Source: Pelagihabitans sp963760375
GTDB taxonomy: Bacteria > Bacteroidota > Bacteroidia > Flavobacteriales > Flavobacteriaceae
Direction: 5' to 3'
Assembly (NCBI GenBank): GCA_963760375.1
Contig: CAVXCS010000001.1
Span: 434,001 to 498,000 of the forward strand
DNA: 64,000 nucleotides
Shown: positions 17,011-25,203 of the stretch, piece by piece
Position numbering within the stretch: the stretch's first letter is position 1
How the letters are laid out: every line of letters starts with the position of its first letter
Position numbers and translations under genes: made by a program
Notes under the pieces: generated by a model
What the model was told of the DNA's origin: nothing
The model's input: the letters and a program-made list of their open reading frames with translations, nothing else
The model's database searches: none

Positions 17011-17367
17011 TTAAAATTCAAGTCCCGCTTCCCTTGCCCCTTCGGCCAATGATTTCACACGGCCATGGTAGAGGTTGCCTCCCCTATCAAAAGCGACTTT
17101 GTCAATACCTGCTTTTTTAGCTTTTTCCGCAATGGCCTTGCCCACAAGGCTGGCTACCTCCGTTTTGGTGCCCTTGGCCTTCGCCAATGCCTTGTCCCTG
17201 GAGGAAACGGCTACCAAGGTCTTACCCTCGGTATCGTTGATGATTTGGGCATATATTTCACTATTGCTCCTGAAAACGGATAGTCTTGGACGGGCTTCGG
17301 TACCGACCGAAACCTTTCGTATCCTTCTTCTAATTCTTTGTTTTCTTTGAATCTTTGACAATCCCAT
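17011..17367 (-). CDS. rplR: 50S ribosomal protein L18
   Basis: The 118-residue 5S rRNA-binding protein of the central protuberance. Clear family segments are IRKVSVGTEARPRLSVFRSN, YAQIINDTEGKTL and the C-terminal AFDRGGNLYHGRVKSLAEGAR written in part. It lies 9 bases upstream of rpsE and 10 bases after rplF, matching the spc operon. Intact frame and usual length. Confidence 0.99.
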   Translation of the reverse strand: MGLSKIQRKQRIRRRIRKVSVGTEARPRLSVFRSNSEIYAQIINDTEGKTLVAVSSRDKALAKAKGTKTEVASLVGKAIAEKAKKAGIDKVAFDRGGNLYHGRVKSLAEGAREAGLEF

Positions 17368-17377
17368 AATACTATGA

Positions 17378-17920
17378 TTAAGCTGATTTACCTGCTTTTC
17401 TTCTCAATTGCTCGCCCACAAATTTGATTCCTTTTCCTTTGTAAGGTTCCGGTTTACGGAAGGAACGTATTTTGGCTGCAATCTGACCTACCAACTGCTT
17501 ATCGTGGGAGGTTAATTTAATGATCGGGTTTTTTCCTTTCTCCGAGGCGGTCTCCACTTTTACCTCAGGGGCAAGGTTGAGAATGATATTGTGCGAAAAA
17601 CCAAGGGCCAAATCCAATTTTTGGCCTTGATTGCTGGCACGATAACCAACCCCTACCAGTTCCAATTCTTTTGACCATCCTTTTGAAACCCCGTGTACCA
17701 TATTCAAGATGAGCGAACGATAAAGGCCGTGTTTTGCCTTGTGTTCTTTTGAATCGGAGGGTCTGGTTACCCAGGCCTGTCCGTCCTCAACCTTGATCGA
17801 CACTTCAGAAAATTCCTGGGAAAGTTCCCCCAACTTACCTTTTACGGCTATGATACCGTCGTTGATTTCGATGGTGACTCCCTGAGGAATTGCGATTGGA
17901 TTATTACCTATTCTTGACAT
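17378..17920 (-). CDS. rplF: 50S ribosomal protein L6
   Basis: The 180-residue two-domain protein near the factor-binding site of the large subunit. It begins MSRIGNNPIAIPQGV, and the second domain ends with the L6 signature KPEPYKGKGIKFVGEQLRRK. The frame is intact. The gene follows rpsH by 19 bases and precedes rplR by 10. No anomaly. Confidence 0.99.
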   Translation of the reverse strand: MSRIGNNPIAIPQGVTIEINDGIIAVKGKLGELSQEFSEVSIKVEDGQAWVTRPSDSKEHKAKHGLYRSLILNMVHGVSKGWSKELELVGVGYRASNQGQKLDLALGFSHNIILNLAPEVKVETASEKGKNPIIKLTSHDKQLVGQIAAKIRSFRKPEPYKGKGIKFVGEQLRRKAGKSA

Positions 17921-17939
17921 TTTCTACTTCTTTCTTCAA

Positions 17940-18338
17940 TTAGTAAATGTAGCACAGCACTTCGCCGCCGACATTATCTTGTTTGGCCTGTTTGCTGGTC
18001 ATCACCCCGTGCGAGGTAGAGACGATTGCAATACCAAGTCCGTTCAGCACCCTTGGTAAGGTTTCAGAGCCGGTATATTTCCGCAAACCTGGCTTACTTA
18101 CCCGCTGAATTTTTCGAATCACGGGCTCTTTGGTCACCTTATCATATTTTAAGGCGATCTTTATCGTACCCTGGATGTCGTTGTCCTCGAACTTATAACT
18201 CAAGATATAGCCTTGATCGAACAATATTTTTGTGATTTCCTTCTTCAGGTTGGAAGCTGGGATTTCAACGACCCTGTGGCCCGCCATACTGGCGTTTCTG
18301 ACCCTGGTTAAGTAATCTGCGATAGTATCTGTTACCAT
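17940..18338 (-). CDS. rpsH: 30S ribosomal protein S8
   Basis: The 132-residue 16S rRNA central-domain binder, an autoregulator of the spc operon in enterobacteria. Landmarks are TDTIADYLTRVRNASMAGHR at the start and the C-terminal signature GLGIAIVSTSHGVMTSKQA followed by GGEVLCYIY. It is separated from rpsN by an 88-base gap in which no clear hairpin was seen. Confidence 0.99.
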   Translation of the reverse strand: MVTDTIADYLTRVRNASMAGHRVVEIPASNLKKEITKILFDQGYILSYKFEDNDIQGTIKIALKYDKVTKEPVIRKIQRVSKPGLRKYTGSETLPRVLNGLGIAIVSTSHGVMTSKQAKQDNVGGEVLCYIY

Positions 18339-18426
18339 TTTTCTTAAAATTATATTTTAGATCTGGGCTTTTCGGAGGCCTTCTTCGGTGCAAACCGACC
18401 GAGGCTTCCCATGGGCCCGAACCAAT

Positions 18427-18696
18427 TTACCAACTGGCTTTTTTTACTCCTGGAATCAATCCTTGATTGGCCATTTCCCTGAACGTTACCCTGGAGATGC
18501 CAAAGGTTCTCATATAGCCCCGTGGCCTTCCTGTGAGCTTACAACGGTTGTGCAAACGAACCGGTGAAGCATTTTTCGGTAATTTCTGCAATGCCTCGTA
18601 ATCGCCGGCCGCTTTCAGCGCCTTGCGTTTTTCGGCATACTTTTCAACTGTTTTCGCCCTTTTTCGTTCACGGGCCTTCATTGATTCCTTAGCCAT
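18427..18696 (-). CDS. rpsN: 30S ribosomal protein S14
   Basis: The 89-residue zinc-independent long form of S14. It starts MAKESMKARERKRAKTVEKY and has the conserved ending LTGRPRGYMRTFGISRVTF with FREMANQGLIPGVKKASW. The four-cysteine zinc ribbon of short S14 is absent, as expected for this form. Its start lies one base after the rplE stop, so the two are probably coupled in translation. Confidence 0.99.
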   Translation of the reverse strand: MAKESMKARERKRAKTVEKYAEKRKALKAAGDYEALQKLPKNASPVRLHNRCKLTGRPRGYMRTFGISRVTFREMANQGLIPGVKKASW

Positions 18697-18697
18697 A

Positions 18698-19249
18698 CTA
18701 GTTCTTTTTAAAGGGTAATCCCAATTCGGTTAATAATGATTTTGCTTCTTTGTCGGTTTCCGCCGAGGTCACAAAGGTAATGTCCATACCGTTGATCCTA
18801 TTGATCTTATCGATGTTGATTTCGGGAAAAATGATCTGTTCGGTAATGCCCAAACTATAGTTTCCCCTGCCATCAAATCCGGTAGCGCGAATACCTTGAA
18901 AATCCCTTACCCTGGGCAGTGCACTGGTCACCAACCGATCTAGGAATTCATACATCCTTTCGCCCCTTAGGGTTACTTTTGCGCCGATGGGCATGCCTTT
19001 TCTCAATTTAAAGGCCGCCACGTCTTTCTTGGAGATGGTCGATACCGCTTTTTGACCCGCAATGTTGGTGAGCTCATCAACGGCGTGATCGATAAGTTTT
19101 TTATCGGCCACGGCAGAACCTACGCCCCTGCTCACCACAATTTTCTCAAGTTTTGGAACCTGCATGATATTCTTATATCCAAATTCTGCCTTGAGCGCAT
19201 CTACGACACGGTCTTTGTACTCTTGTTTTAATCTTGCTACGTAAGCCAT
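18698..19249 (-). CDS. rplE: 50S ribosomal protein L5
   Basis: The 183-residue 5S rRNA-binding protein that contacts P-site tRNA. Typical segments: YGYKNIMQVPKLEKIVVSRG in part, AFKLRKGMPIGAKVTLRGERM around residue 80-100 and GFDGRGNYSLGITEQIIFPE near residue 125-145. It lies 2 bases after rplX and 1 base before rpsN. Intact and of usual length. Confidence 0.99.
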   Translation of the reverse strand: MAYVARLKQEYKDRVVDALKAEFGYKNIMQVPKLEKIVVSRGVGSAVADKKLIDHAVDELTNIAGQKAVSTISKKDVAAFKLRKGMPIGAKVTLRGERMYEFLDRLVTSALPRVRDFQGIRATGFDGRGNYSLGITEQIIFPEINIDKINRINGMDITFVTSAETDKEAKSLLTELGLPFKKN

Positions 19250-19251
19250 AA

Positions 19252-19566
19252 CTAAATTACTTCGTTGGATTTTTTTGAAAACCTCACCTTCTTTCCATTT
19301 CTTTCTTCAAAACCGACACGGGTCGATTCGCCCGACTTGGTGTCGATCAACGAAAGATTGGAGATATGGATAGGAGCCTCTTTTTTGATGATACCGCCTT
19401 GGGGGTTCTTCGCACTCGGTTTTTCGTGTTTGGATACCATATTGGCACCTTCCACGATCGCCTTGTTCTTTTCCCTATCGACCCTCATGATCTTACCTTC
19501 AACGCCCTTATGGTCGCCAGCGATAATTCTTACGGTATCTCCTGTTTTTATCTTTAACTTTTTCAT
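19252..19566 (-). CDS. rplX: 50S ribosomal protein L24
   Basis: An assembly-initiating 23S rRNA binder with an N-terminal KOW motif (IKTGDTVRIIAGDHKGVEG). The preferred ATG gives MKKLKIKTGD and 104 residues. A longer frame from a TTG at 19575 would overlap the spacing to rplN and adds only three residues, so it was not chosen. It sits in the canonical rplN-rplX-rplE order. Confidence 0.97.
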   Translation of the reverse strand: MKKLKIKTGDTVRIIAGDHKGVEGKIMRVDREKNKAIVEGANMVSKHEKPSAKNPQGGIIKKEAPIHISNLSLIDTKSGESTRVGFEERNGKKVRFSKKSNEVI

Positions 19567-19575
19567 CTTGCTCAA

Positions 19576-19944
19576 TTATAGTACCTCAGGGGCCAATGAT
19601 ACAATTTTCATGAACTGCTTGTCGCGCAATTCCCTGGCAACCGGACCGAAAACGCGGGTACCCCTCATTTCCCCGGTTGGGTTCAACAGCACACAGGCAT
19701 TGTCATCGAACCGAATATACGATCCATCGGGCCTGCGCACCTCTTTTTTGGTCCGTACCACAACAGCTGTGGAAACGGCACCTTTTTTAATACCTCCGTT
19801 CGGAGTGGCTTCCTTAACGGCGACCACGATTTTGTCCCCGATCGAAGCGTACCGTCTCTTGGTGCCCCCAAGGACCCGGATGGTCAAAACTTCCTTTGCC
19901 CCAGTATTGTCCGCTACTTTTAGTCTAGATTCCTGCTGTAACAT
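19576..19944 (-). CDS. rplN: 50S ribosomal protein L14
   Basis: The 122-residue beta-barrel protein at the subunit interface. It starts MLQQESRLKVADNTGAKEV and contains the L14 signature GDKIVVAVKEATPNGGIKKG with FDDNACVLLNPTGEMRGTRV. The length matches the family exactly. It follows rpsQ by 2 bases. Confidence 0.99.
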   Translation of the reverse strand: MLQQESRLKVADNTGAKEVLTIRVLGGTKRRYASIGDKIVVAVKEATPNGGIKKGAVSTAVVVRTKKEVRRPDGSYIRFDDNACVLLNPTGEMRGTRVFGPVARELRDKQFMKIVSLAPEVL

Positions 19945-19946
19945 AA

Positions 19947-20204
19947 TTATTTAGCTCTTTCCAAAATTTCTACTAACCTCCAACACTTGGTCTTACTCAT
20001 TGGACGGGTTTCCATGATCTTAACGGTATCCCCGATGTTGCAATCGTTCTTTTCATCGTGTGCAACATACTTCTTCGTTTTCAATACGAATTTACCGTAC
20101 ATGGGGTGCTTCACTCGTTTAACCTCTGCGACCACGATGGATTTTTCCATCTTGTCACTGGTCACCACACCGATTCTCTCTTTTCTTAAGTTTCTTTTTT
20201 CCAT
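19947..20204 (-). CDS. rpsQ: 30S ribosomal protein S17
   Basis: The 85-residue OB-fold protein binding the 5' domain of 16S rRNA. It starts MEKRNLRKERIGVVTSDKME, has HPMYGKFVLKTKKYVAHDE, and ends with the signature GDTVKIMETRPMSKTKCWRL. It lies 13 bases after rpmC. No deviation is visible. Confidence 0.99.
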   Translation of the reverse strand: MEKRNLRKERIGVVTSDKMEKSIVVAEVKRVKHPMYGKFVLKTKKYVAHDEKNDCNIGDTVKIMETRPMSKTKCWRLVEILERAK

Positions 20205-20217
20205 AAAGCAGAACCAA

Positions 20218-20409
20218 TTATTGGTTTTCCCGTTTTGTTAATTCCGTTGCCAATCGTGCTGCAGTTCTCCTGACGCTCCTTATTTGAAGAGGGTTCTCCA
20301 ATGGGGTAACAAAATGCGCCATTTTTAGATCTGCGTGTTGTTTTTTGTATTCGGCAAGCTTTTCCTTAAGCGATTCTACCGATAATTCTTTGATTTCCTT
20401 ATTTTTCAT
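20218..20409 (-). CDS. rpmC: 50S ribosomal protein L29
   Basis: The 63-residue two-helix protein at the peptide exit tunnel, where the trigger factor docks. The sequence KNKEIKELSVESLKEKLAEY and the signature ENPLQIRSVRRTAARLATEL identify it. It is located 12 bases after rplP. Confidence 0.98.
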   Translation of the reverse strand: MKNKEIKELSVESLKEKLAEYKKQHADLKMAHFVTPLENPLQIRSVRRTAARLATELTKRENQ

Positions 20410-20421
20410 GCTTCCTCCCTA

Positions 20422-20847
20422 TTAATTTTGATCCACATAATCCCTTGCGACAATGAATTTTGTCTTTACAGGTAATTTTTGTGCTGCAAGTCGCAATGCC
20501 TCTTTGGCAATTTCCATCGAAACCCCTGCAATCTCGAACATAATCCTTCCTGGTTTTACGATGGCCACAAAATATTCAGGGGCACCTTTACCTTTACCCA
20601 TACGCACTTCCAAAGGCTTTTTGGTGATGGGCTTGTCCGGGAATATTTTGATCCACAATTGCCCTTCCCTCTTCATATATCTGGTCGCCGCGATACGGGC
20701 CGCCTCAATTTGTCTTGAGGTGATGAAACTTGAATCCAAGGACTTGATGCCGAACATCCCGTTTGAAAGCTGGTGACCCCTCATGGAGATCCCCTTCATC
20801 CGGCCGGTTTGCATTTTACGAAACTTGGTTCTTTTTGGCTGTAACAT
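20422..20847 (-). CDS. rplP: 50S ribosomal protein L16
   Basis: The 141-residue late-assembly protein near the peptidyl transferase centre and A-site tRNA. Clear segments are MLQPKRTKFRKMQTGRMKG, FITSRQIEAARIAATRYMKR, and GKGKGAPEYFVAIVKPGRIM. It starts 20 bases after rpsC. Normal length and frame. Confidence 0.99.
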   Translation of the reverse strand: MLQPKRTKFRKMQTGRMKGISMRGHQLSNGMFGIKSLDSSFITSRQIEAARIAATRYMKREGQLWIKIFPDKPITKKPLEVRMGKGKGAPEYFVAIVKPGRIMFEIAGVSMEIAKEALRLAAQKLPVKTKFIVARDYVDQN

Positions 20848-20867
20848 TTTTCTGTCTCTTTAAAAAA

Positions 20868-21587
20868 TTACTTTCTGCGACGTGGTTTTCTTGGCCCGTC
20901 CTGTTTGTTTGAAGGACCTCCTTGGTTGGTCGACATTCCCACTAGTGGGGAAAGATCTCGTTTACCGTAAACATCGCCTTTCATGATCCAAACTTTGATT
21001 CCCAAACGACCGTAGGTGGTATGGGCCTCGTGCAGTGCATAATCGATATCGGCCCTAAAGGTCGAAAGCGGAATGCGGCCTTCCTTGTAGGATTCGGATC
21101 GTGCCATTTCCGCACCGTTCAAACGCCCTGAAATCATAACCTTTATTCCTTCCGCGTTCATTCTCATGGCAGCGGCAATGGCCATTTTAATGGCCCTTCT
21201 AAACGATATACGGCTTTCGATCTGACGCGCAATACTGGCGGCGACCAAATTGGCCTCAACTTCGGGCCTTTTGATCTCATGGATGTTGATCTGAACCTCC
21301 TTATTGGTGATTTTCTTCAACTCTTCCTTCAGCTTGTCAACTTCCTGTCCTCCTTTACCGATAATGATGCCCGGACGTGCCGTGGTCACCGTAACGGTAA
21401 TCAACTTCAAGGTTCTTTCAATGATCACCCTTGAAACGCTGGCCTTGGCCAAACGGGCATGGATGTATTTCCTGATCTTATCGTCTTCTGCCAGCTTATC
21501 GCCATAATCGTTTCCACCGTACCAGTTGGATTCCCAACCCCTGATGATTCCTAGACGATTTCCTATCGGATTTGTTTTTTGTCCCAT
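20868..21587 (-). CDS. rpsC: 30S ribosomal protein S3
   Basis: The 239-residue protein forms part of the mRNA entry channel with helicase activity. The N-terminal KH domain has RPGIIIGKGGQEVDKLKEEL. The C-terminal domain contains SGRLNGAEMARSESYKEGRI and LHEAHTTYGRLGIKVWIMKG. The basic tail ends in GPRKPRRRK. It starts one base after the rplV stop. Confidence 0.99.
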   Translation of the reverse strand: MGQKTNPIGNRLGIIRGWESNWYGGNDYGDKLAEDDKIRKYIHARLAKASVSRVIIERTLKLITVTVTTARPGIIIGKGGQEVDKLKEELKKITNKEVQINIHEIKRPEVEANLVAASIARQIESRISFRRAIKMAIAAAMRMNAEGIKVMISGRLNGAEMARSESYKEGRIPLSTFRADIDYALHEAHTTYGRLGIKVWIMKGDVYGKRDLSPLVGMSTNQGGPSNKQDGPRKPRRRK

Positions 21588-21588
21588 T

Positions 21589-21996
21589 CTAGCTTGCTGT
21601 ATTATTGTTAGATCCCAAAACCAAAGTCACATGGTTGGAACGTTTTCTTATCCTATGGGCCCTTCCTTGCGGCGCAGGGCGTAAACGCTTCAACATGGTT
21701 CCGCCATCTACCCTGATTTCCTGAACAAAAAGATCGGCCTCTTCCACATTGGCGTCTTCATTTTTGGCCTGCCAGTTGGCAACGGCCGACAACAACAACT
21801 TTTCCAACCGCCTTGAAGATTCCTTTGAATTGAATTTGAGTATGGCCAGGGCCTTTTCTACCTTAACGCCCCTGATCAAATCGGCTACCAGTCGCATTTT
21901 CCTTGGCGAAGTAGGGCAGTCGTTCAATTTTGCAAAAGCGATCTGTTTTTTATCGGCCTTGATCTTTTCGGCCATTTGTCTTTTTCGAACTCCCAT
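21589..21996 (-). CDS. rplV: 50S ribosomal protein L22
   Basis: The 135-residue protein extends a beta hairpin into the exit tunnel. Key parts are LNDCPTSPRKMRLVADLIRG and the hairpin/signature end RVDGGTMLKRLRPAPQGRAH with RIRKRSNHVTLVL. The frame start MGVRKRQMAEKIKADKK allows Met-1 or Met-8. The upstream one is kept because it follows rpsS by 3 bases. Loop changes here can give macrolide resistance, but none can be judged from sequence alone. Confidence 0.98.
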   Translation of the reverse strand: MGVRKRQMAEKIKADKKQIAFAKLNDCPTSPRKMRLVADLIRGVKVEKALAILKFNSKESSRRLEKLLLSAVANWQAKNEDANVEEADLFVQEIRVDGGTMLKRLRPAPQGRAHRIRKRSNHVTLVLGSNNNTAS

Positions 21997-21999
21997 AGC

Positions 22000-22278
22000 T
22001 TACTTTTTTCCTTTATTCTTCGCACCGGCGTGTCCCCTGAACGATCTTGTCGGTGAAAATTCTCCCAATTTGTGCCCTACCATGTTCTCGGTCACATAAA
22101 CGGGAACAAATTGTCTGCCGTTGTGCACCGCGATGGTAAAACCTACAAAATCGGGTGTTATCATTGATGCCCTAGACCAAGTCTTGATCACCGTTTTCTT
22201 GCCGGACGCTGCCCCTTGCTGGATTTTCTTGTCCAGACTGTAATGAACGTAAGGTCCTTTTTTTAATGAACGTGCCAT
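22000..22278 (-). CDS. rpsS: 30S ribosomal protein S19
   Basis: The 92-residue 30S head protein paired with S13. It begins MARSLKKGPYVHYSLDKKIQ, includes KTWSRASMITPDFVGFTIAV, and has the signature HNGRQFVPVYVTENMVGHKL with GEFSPTRSFRGH. It lies between rplB and rplV. Confidence 0.99.
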   Translation of the reverse strand: MARSLKKGPYVHYSLDKKIQQGAASGKKTVIKTWSRASMITPDFVGFTIAVHNGRQFVPVYVTENMVGHKLGEFSPTRSFRGHAGAKNKGKK

Positions 22279-22291
22279 TTTTTTCTACTTT

Positions 22292-23116
22292 TTATTTCTT
22301 TCTACGTTCTATTATATACTTGTTCGTGCTCTTGGTCTTGGAACGTGTCCTATAACCTTTGGCCGGAATTCCGTTTCTAGATCTTGGATGACCTCCGGAA
22401 GCCCTTCCTTCACCACCACCCATGGGGTGATCGACAGGGTTCATCGCAACCGGCCTTGTTCTTGGCCTTCTGCCCAACCAACGGCTTCTGCCCGCTTTCC
22501 CGGACACCAACAATTGGTGGTCGGAATTGGAAACGGCACCAATGGTGGCCATACAACCTGAAAGAATCAAACGGGTTTCCCCTGAAGGCATTTTCACGGT
22601 AACATACTTACCATCCTTCGCCATCAATTGGGCGAAAGTTCCCGCGCTCCTGGCCATTATGGCCCCTTGACCCGGCCGCAACTCGATACAGGAGATAATG
22701 GTTCCCAAGGGGATTTCCATCAAAGGCAATGCATTTCCTATTTCTGGAGCGGCGTTGTTTCCGGCTGAAATTTGCTGACCTACTTGAAGGCCGTTCTGCG
22801 CAACGATATATCGCTTGTCACCATCGGTATATTCTACCAATGCGATGAAAGCCGTTCTGTTGGGATCATATTGGATAGACACCACTGTGGCTGGCATATC
22901 CTGTTTGTCCCTCTTAAAATCGATAATTCGGTACCTGCGTTTATGACCTCCACCTTTTTGGCGTATGGTCATCTTTCCATGACTGTTTCTACCTCCCGAC
23001 TTTTTTAACGGAGCAAGCAAGCTTTTCTCCGGCTTATCAGCTGTAATCGCGTCAAATCCGTTTACAACTCTAAAACGCTGTCCAGGAGTGATTGGTTTTA
23101 ATTTTCTAACTGACAT
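22292..23116 (-). CDS. rplB: 50S ribosomal protein L2
   Basis: The 274-residue protein is essential for subunit association and peptidyl transfer. The RNA-binding domain is in the first half (GRNSHGKMTIRQKGGGHKRR), and the SH3-like part follows. The C-terminal signature HPMGGGEGRASGGHPRSRNG contains the functionally important histidine. It lies 9 bases after rplW. Confidence 0.99.
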   Translation of the reverse strand: MSVRKLKPITPGQRFRVVNGFDAITADKPEKSLLAPLKKSGGRNSHGKMTIRQKGGGHKRRYRIIDFKRDKQDMPATVVSIQYDPNRTAFIALVEYTDGDKRYIVAQNGLQVGQQISAGNNAAPEIGNALPLMEIPLGTIISCIELRPGQGAIMARSAGTFAQLMAKDGKYVTVKMPSGETRLILSGCMATIGAVSNSDHQLLVSGKAGRSRWLGRRPRTRPVAMNPVDHPMGGGEGRASGGHPRSRNGIPAKGYRTRSKTKSTNKYIIERRKK

Positions 23117-23125
23117 TTCTTGTCT

Positions 23126-23416
23126 TTATAGATTACTGTAAAAATCAATAATATCGCCTTCAGCAACATCGACAATGGCTTTTTTCAAAGCATTGGTCTT
23201 CCCATGCTGTACGCCGGTCTTGGTGAACCTTGTTTTTCTATTGGGCCCGTAATTCATGGTACGCACCTTAAGCACTGAAACGCCATAAGCCGCTTCCACC
23301 GCATTTTTGATCTGTATCTTGTTGGCCCCGGGATCCACTACGAAACCATAACGATTGTACAACTCGCCATCGGCGGTCATCTTTTCGGTTATAATGGGTT
23401 TTATCAACACACTCAT
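23126..23416 (-). CDS. rplW: 50S ribosomal protein L23
   Basis: The 96-residue exit-tunnel protein docks the signal recognition particle and trigger factor. It begins MSVLIKPIITEKMTADGELY and has the central NKIQIKNAVEAAYGVSVLKV and the MNYGPNRKTRF loop. It starts 7 bases after rplD. The length is typical for Bacteroidota. Confidence 0.99.
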   Translation of the reverse strand: MSVLIKPIITEKMTADGELYNRYGFVVDPGANKIQIKNAVEAAYGVSVLKVRTMNYGPNRKTRFTKTGVQHGKTNALKKAIVDVAEGDIIDFYSNL

Positions 23417-23423
23417 GATTTCT

Positions 23424-24053
23424 CTATTTAGTTAAATTCGATTCGAGCCCTTCCAAAGAGCCTTCGAGAAGCACGATGTTATTGGCATTTAATATTTTGT
23501 AAGTGCTTAATTCTGAGCTAGTTATAACCTCAGAACGGTTCAAATTACGCGAAGCCAAATATACGCTATTATTTGAATCGCCCAACACAAACAAAGATTT
23601 TTTGTTTTCAAGGCCCAGCGACTTCAAAATCTGGACAAAATCCTTGGTTTTCGGAACCTCCAGATTAAAGTCTTCCAGCACCAAAATGGCGTTCTCTTTT
23701 GACTTGATGCTCAGGGCCGATTTACGGGCCAAGCGCTTCAGGTTTTTGTTGAGCTTTTGGGTGTAATCTTTTGGTCTTGGGCCAAATATCCTACCACCGC
23801 CCCTAAAAACGGGAGACTTGATACTTCCCGCACGAGCGGTACCGGTACCTTTCTGTTTTTTGATCTTTCTGGTACTGCCCGAAATTTCTCCGCGCTCCTT
23901 TGATTTGTGGGTACCTTGGCGTTGGTGGGCCAAGTATTGCTTCACATCCAGGTAAACCGCATGATTGTTGGGCTCTATCCCGTAAACAGCGTCTGAAAGC
24001 TCTACTTTCCGCCCTGTTTCCTTTCCTTTGATATCTAAGACTGCTACTTTCAT
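23424..24053 (-). CDS. rplD: 50S ribosomal protein L4
   Basis: The 209-residue protein has a long internal loop into the exit tunnel. L4 is also the autoregulator of the S10 operon in gammaproteobacteria. Recognisable segments are YLAHQRQGTHKSKERGEISG, the loop RKIKKQKGTGTARAGSIKSP and GGGRIFGPRPKDYTQKLNKN. Its first base overlaps the last base of the rplC stop codon (24053), a translational coupling arrangement. Candidate leader structures lie upstream of rplC. Confidence 0.99.
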   Translation of the reverse strand: MKVAVLDIKGKETGRKVELSDAVYGIEPNNHAVYLDVKQYLAHQRQGTHKSKERGEISGSTRKIKKQKGTGTARAGSIKSPVFRGGGRIFGPRPKDYTQKLNKNLKRLARKSALSIKSKENAILVLEDFNLEVPKTKDFVQILKSLGLENKKSLFVLGDSNNSVYLASRNLNRSEVITSSELSTYKILNANNIVLLEGSLEGLESNLTK

Positions 24054-24670
24054 TACTTTTCGATAGTTATGTAGGCGTTGTTATGGCCAGGTACGGCTCC
24101 CTTTACTACGATGAGGTTCTTTTCCGGAACCACTTTTAAAACTCTAAGGTTTTGAACGGTAACCCTTTCGCCACCCATTCTTCCGGCCATTCGCATGCCC
24201 TTGAATACCCTGGAGGGGTCAGAACCCGCCCCGATCGATCCCGGAGCCCTTAAACGGTTGTGCTGCCCGTGGGTCGATTGCCCAACACCTGCAAAACCAT
24301 GACGTTTGACGACCCCCTGAAAACCTTTCCCTTTTGAGGTGCCGACCACGTCAACATACTCCCCTTCCACAAAAATGTCGACACCAATGGTGTCTCCCAA
24401 TTTGTAATCCGCTTCAAAATACTTGAACTCGACGACTTTTTTCTTGGGAGAAGTGCCTGCTTTCTTACTATGGCCGGTTTCGGCCTTGTTCGCACGCTTT
24501 TCTGCCTTGTCATCGAAACCAAGTTGAAGGGCACTATACCCGTCGACCTCTTCGGTTCTGACTTGGGTAACTACGCATGGGCCAGCTTGAATGACGGTAC
24601 AGGGGATGTTCTTCCCGTTCTCATCGAAGATGCTGGTCATGCCTACTTTTTTTCCTATTAACCCAGACAT
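24053..24670 (-). CDS. rplC: 50S ribosomal protein L3
   Basis: The 205-residue large-subunit protein reaches toward the peptidyl transferase centre. It starts MSGLIGKKVGMTSIFDENGK and has the signature region GKGFQGVVKRHGFAGVGQST with HGQHNRLRAPGSIGAGSDPS. It is the first gene after a 217-base gap that follows rpsJ, so it may be driven from a promoter inside that gap or by read-through past the hairpin at 24784-24809. Confidence 0.99.
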   Translation of the reverse strand: MSGLIGKKVGMTSIFDENGKNIPCTVIQAGPCVVTQVRTEEVDGYSALQLGFDDKAEKRANKAETGHSKKAGTSPKKKVVEFKYFEADYKLGDTIGVDIFVEGEYVDVVGTSKGKGFQGVVKRHGFAGVGQSTHGQHNRLRAPGSIGAGSDPSRVFKGMRMAGRMGGERVTVQNLRVLKVVPEKNLIVVKGAVPGHNNAYITIEK

Positions 24671-24699
24671 TTGATTTAGTTTTTAGATCTTTCGATTTT

Positions 24700-24718
24700 C
24701 GTTCCAAGATCTGGAACG
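24700..24718 (-). promoter_or_regulatory. Perfect inverted repeat in the rplC leader
   Basis: CGTTCCA and TGGAACG face each other across a 5-base centre (AGATC), giving a perfect 7-bp stem 29 bases upstream of the rplC ATG. It could be an mRNA leader hairpin bound by a ribosomal protein or a DNA operator. No Rfam leader was recognised. The assignment as regulatory is inference from position. Confidence 0.45.
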
Positions 24719-24775
24719 AATACCGTAAATCTGTTTATGAATTGTTTTACGCGTTCTTACTATAAAATACTGTTA

Positions 24776-24809
24776 CAAAAAAACAGGGCAAAGAAATCAT
24801 CCAGCCCTG
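24776..24809 (-). terminator. Terminator-like hairpin between rpsJ and rplC
   Basis: On the minus strand CAGGGC and GCCCTG (24784-24809) form a 6-bp GC-rich stem with a 14-base loop, directly followed by seven T residues. It lies about 80 bases past the rpsJ stop codon, inside the otherwise continuous str-S10 gene series. It may terminate the str transcript or act as an attenuator. Confidence 0.75.
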
Positions 24810-24887
24810 AATGTGTTCTTTTTACCGTTTTTCCCTCGCACGCGGCTCAGGACATGTCGTTTAGGTCGCCTTGGGCAACCGTGCCTG

Positions 24888-25193
24888 TCAGACTTTGATC
24901 TCTACCTCAACACCGCTGGGCAGTTCCAATTTCATCAAAGCATCGATGGTTTTTGAGGAAGAGCTATAAATATCCAACAATCTCTTGTAGGAGCTCAACT
25001 CAAACTGTTCCCTTGACTTTTTGTTCACGTGCGGGGAACGCAGCACGGTGAATATCTTTTTATGCGTTGGCAATGGTATCGGCCCAGTGACCACCGCTCC
25101 GGTAGTTTTTACCGTCTTCACGATCTTCTCGGCAGACTTGTCCACCAAATTGTGATCGTATGATTTTAGCTTTATTCTGATTTTTTGACTCAT
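24888..25193 (-). CDS. rpsJ: 30S ribosomal protein S10
   Basis: The 101-residue 30S head protein also serves NusB-NusG antitermination. It begins MSQKIRIKLKSYDHNLVDKS and carries the signature GPIPLPTHKKIFTVLRSPHV. It is 10 bases after fusA. The gene is grouped with the str genes here and separated from rplC by 217 bases with a terminator-like hairpin, unlike E. coli, where it heads the S10 operon. Confidence 0.99.
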   Translation of the reverse strand: MSQKIRIKLKSYDHNLVDKSAEKIVKTVKTTGAVVTGPIPLPTHKKIFTVLRSPHVNKKSREQFELSSYKRLLDIYSSSSKTIDALMKLELPSGVEVEIKV

Positions 25194-25203
25194 CTCTAAA
25201 ATA

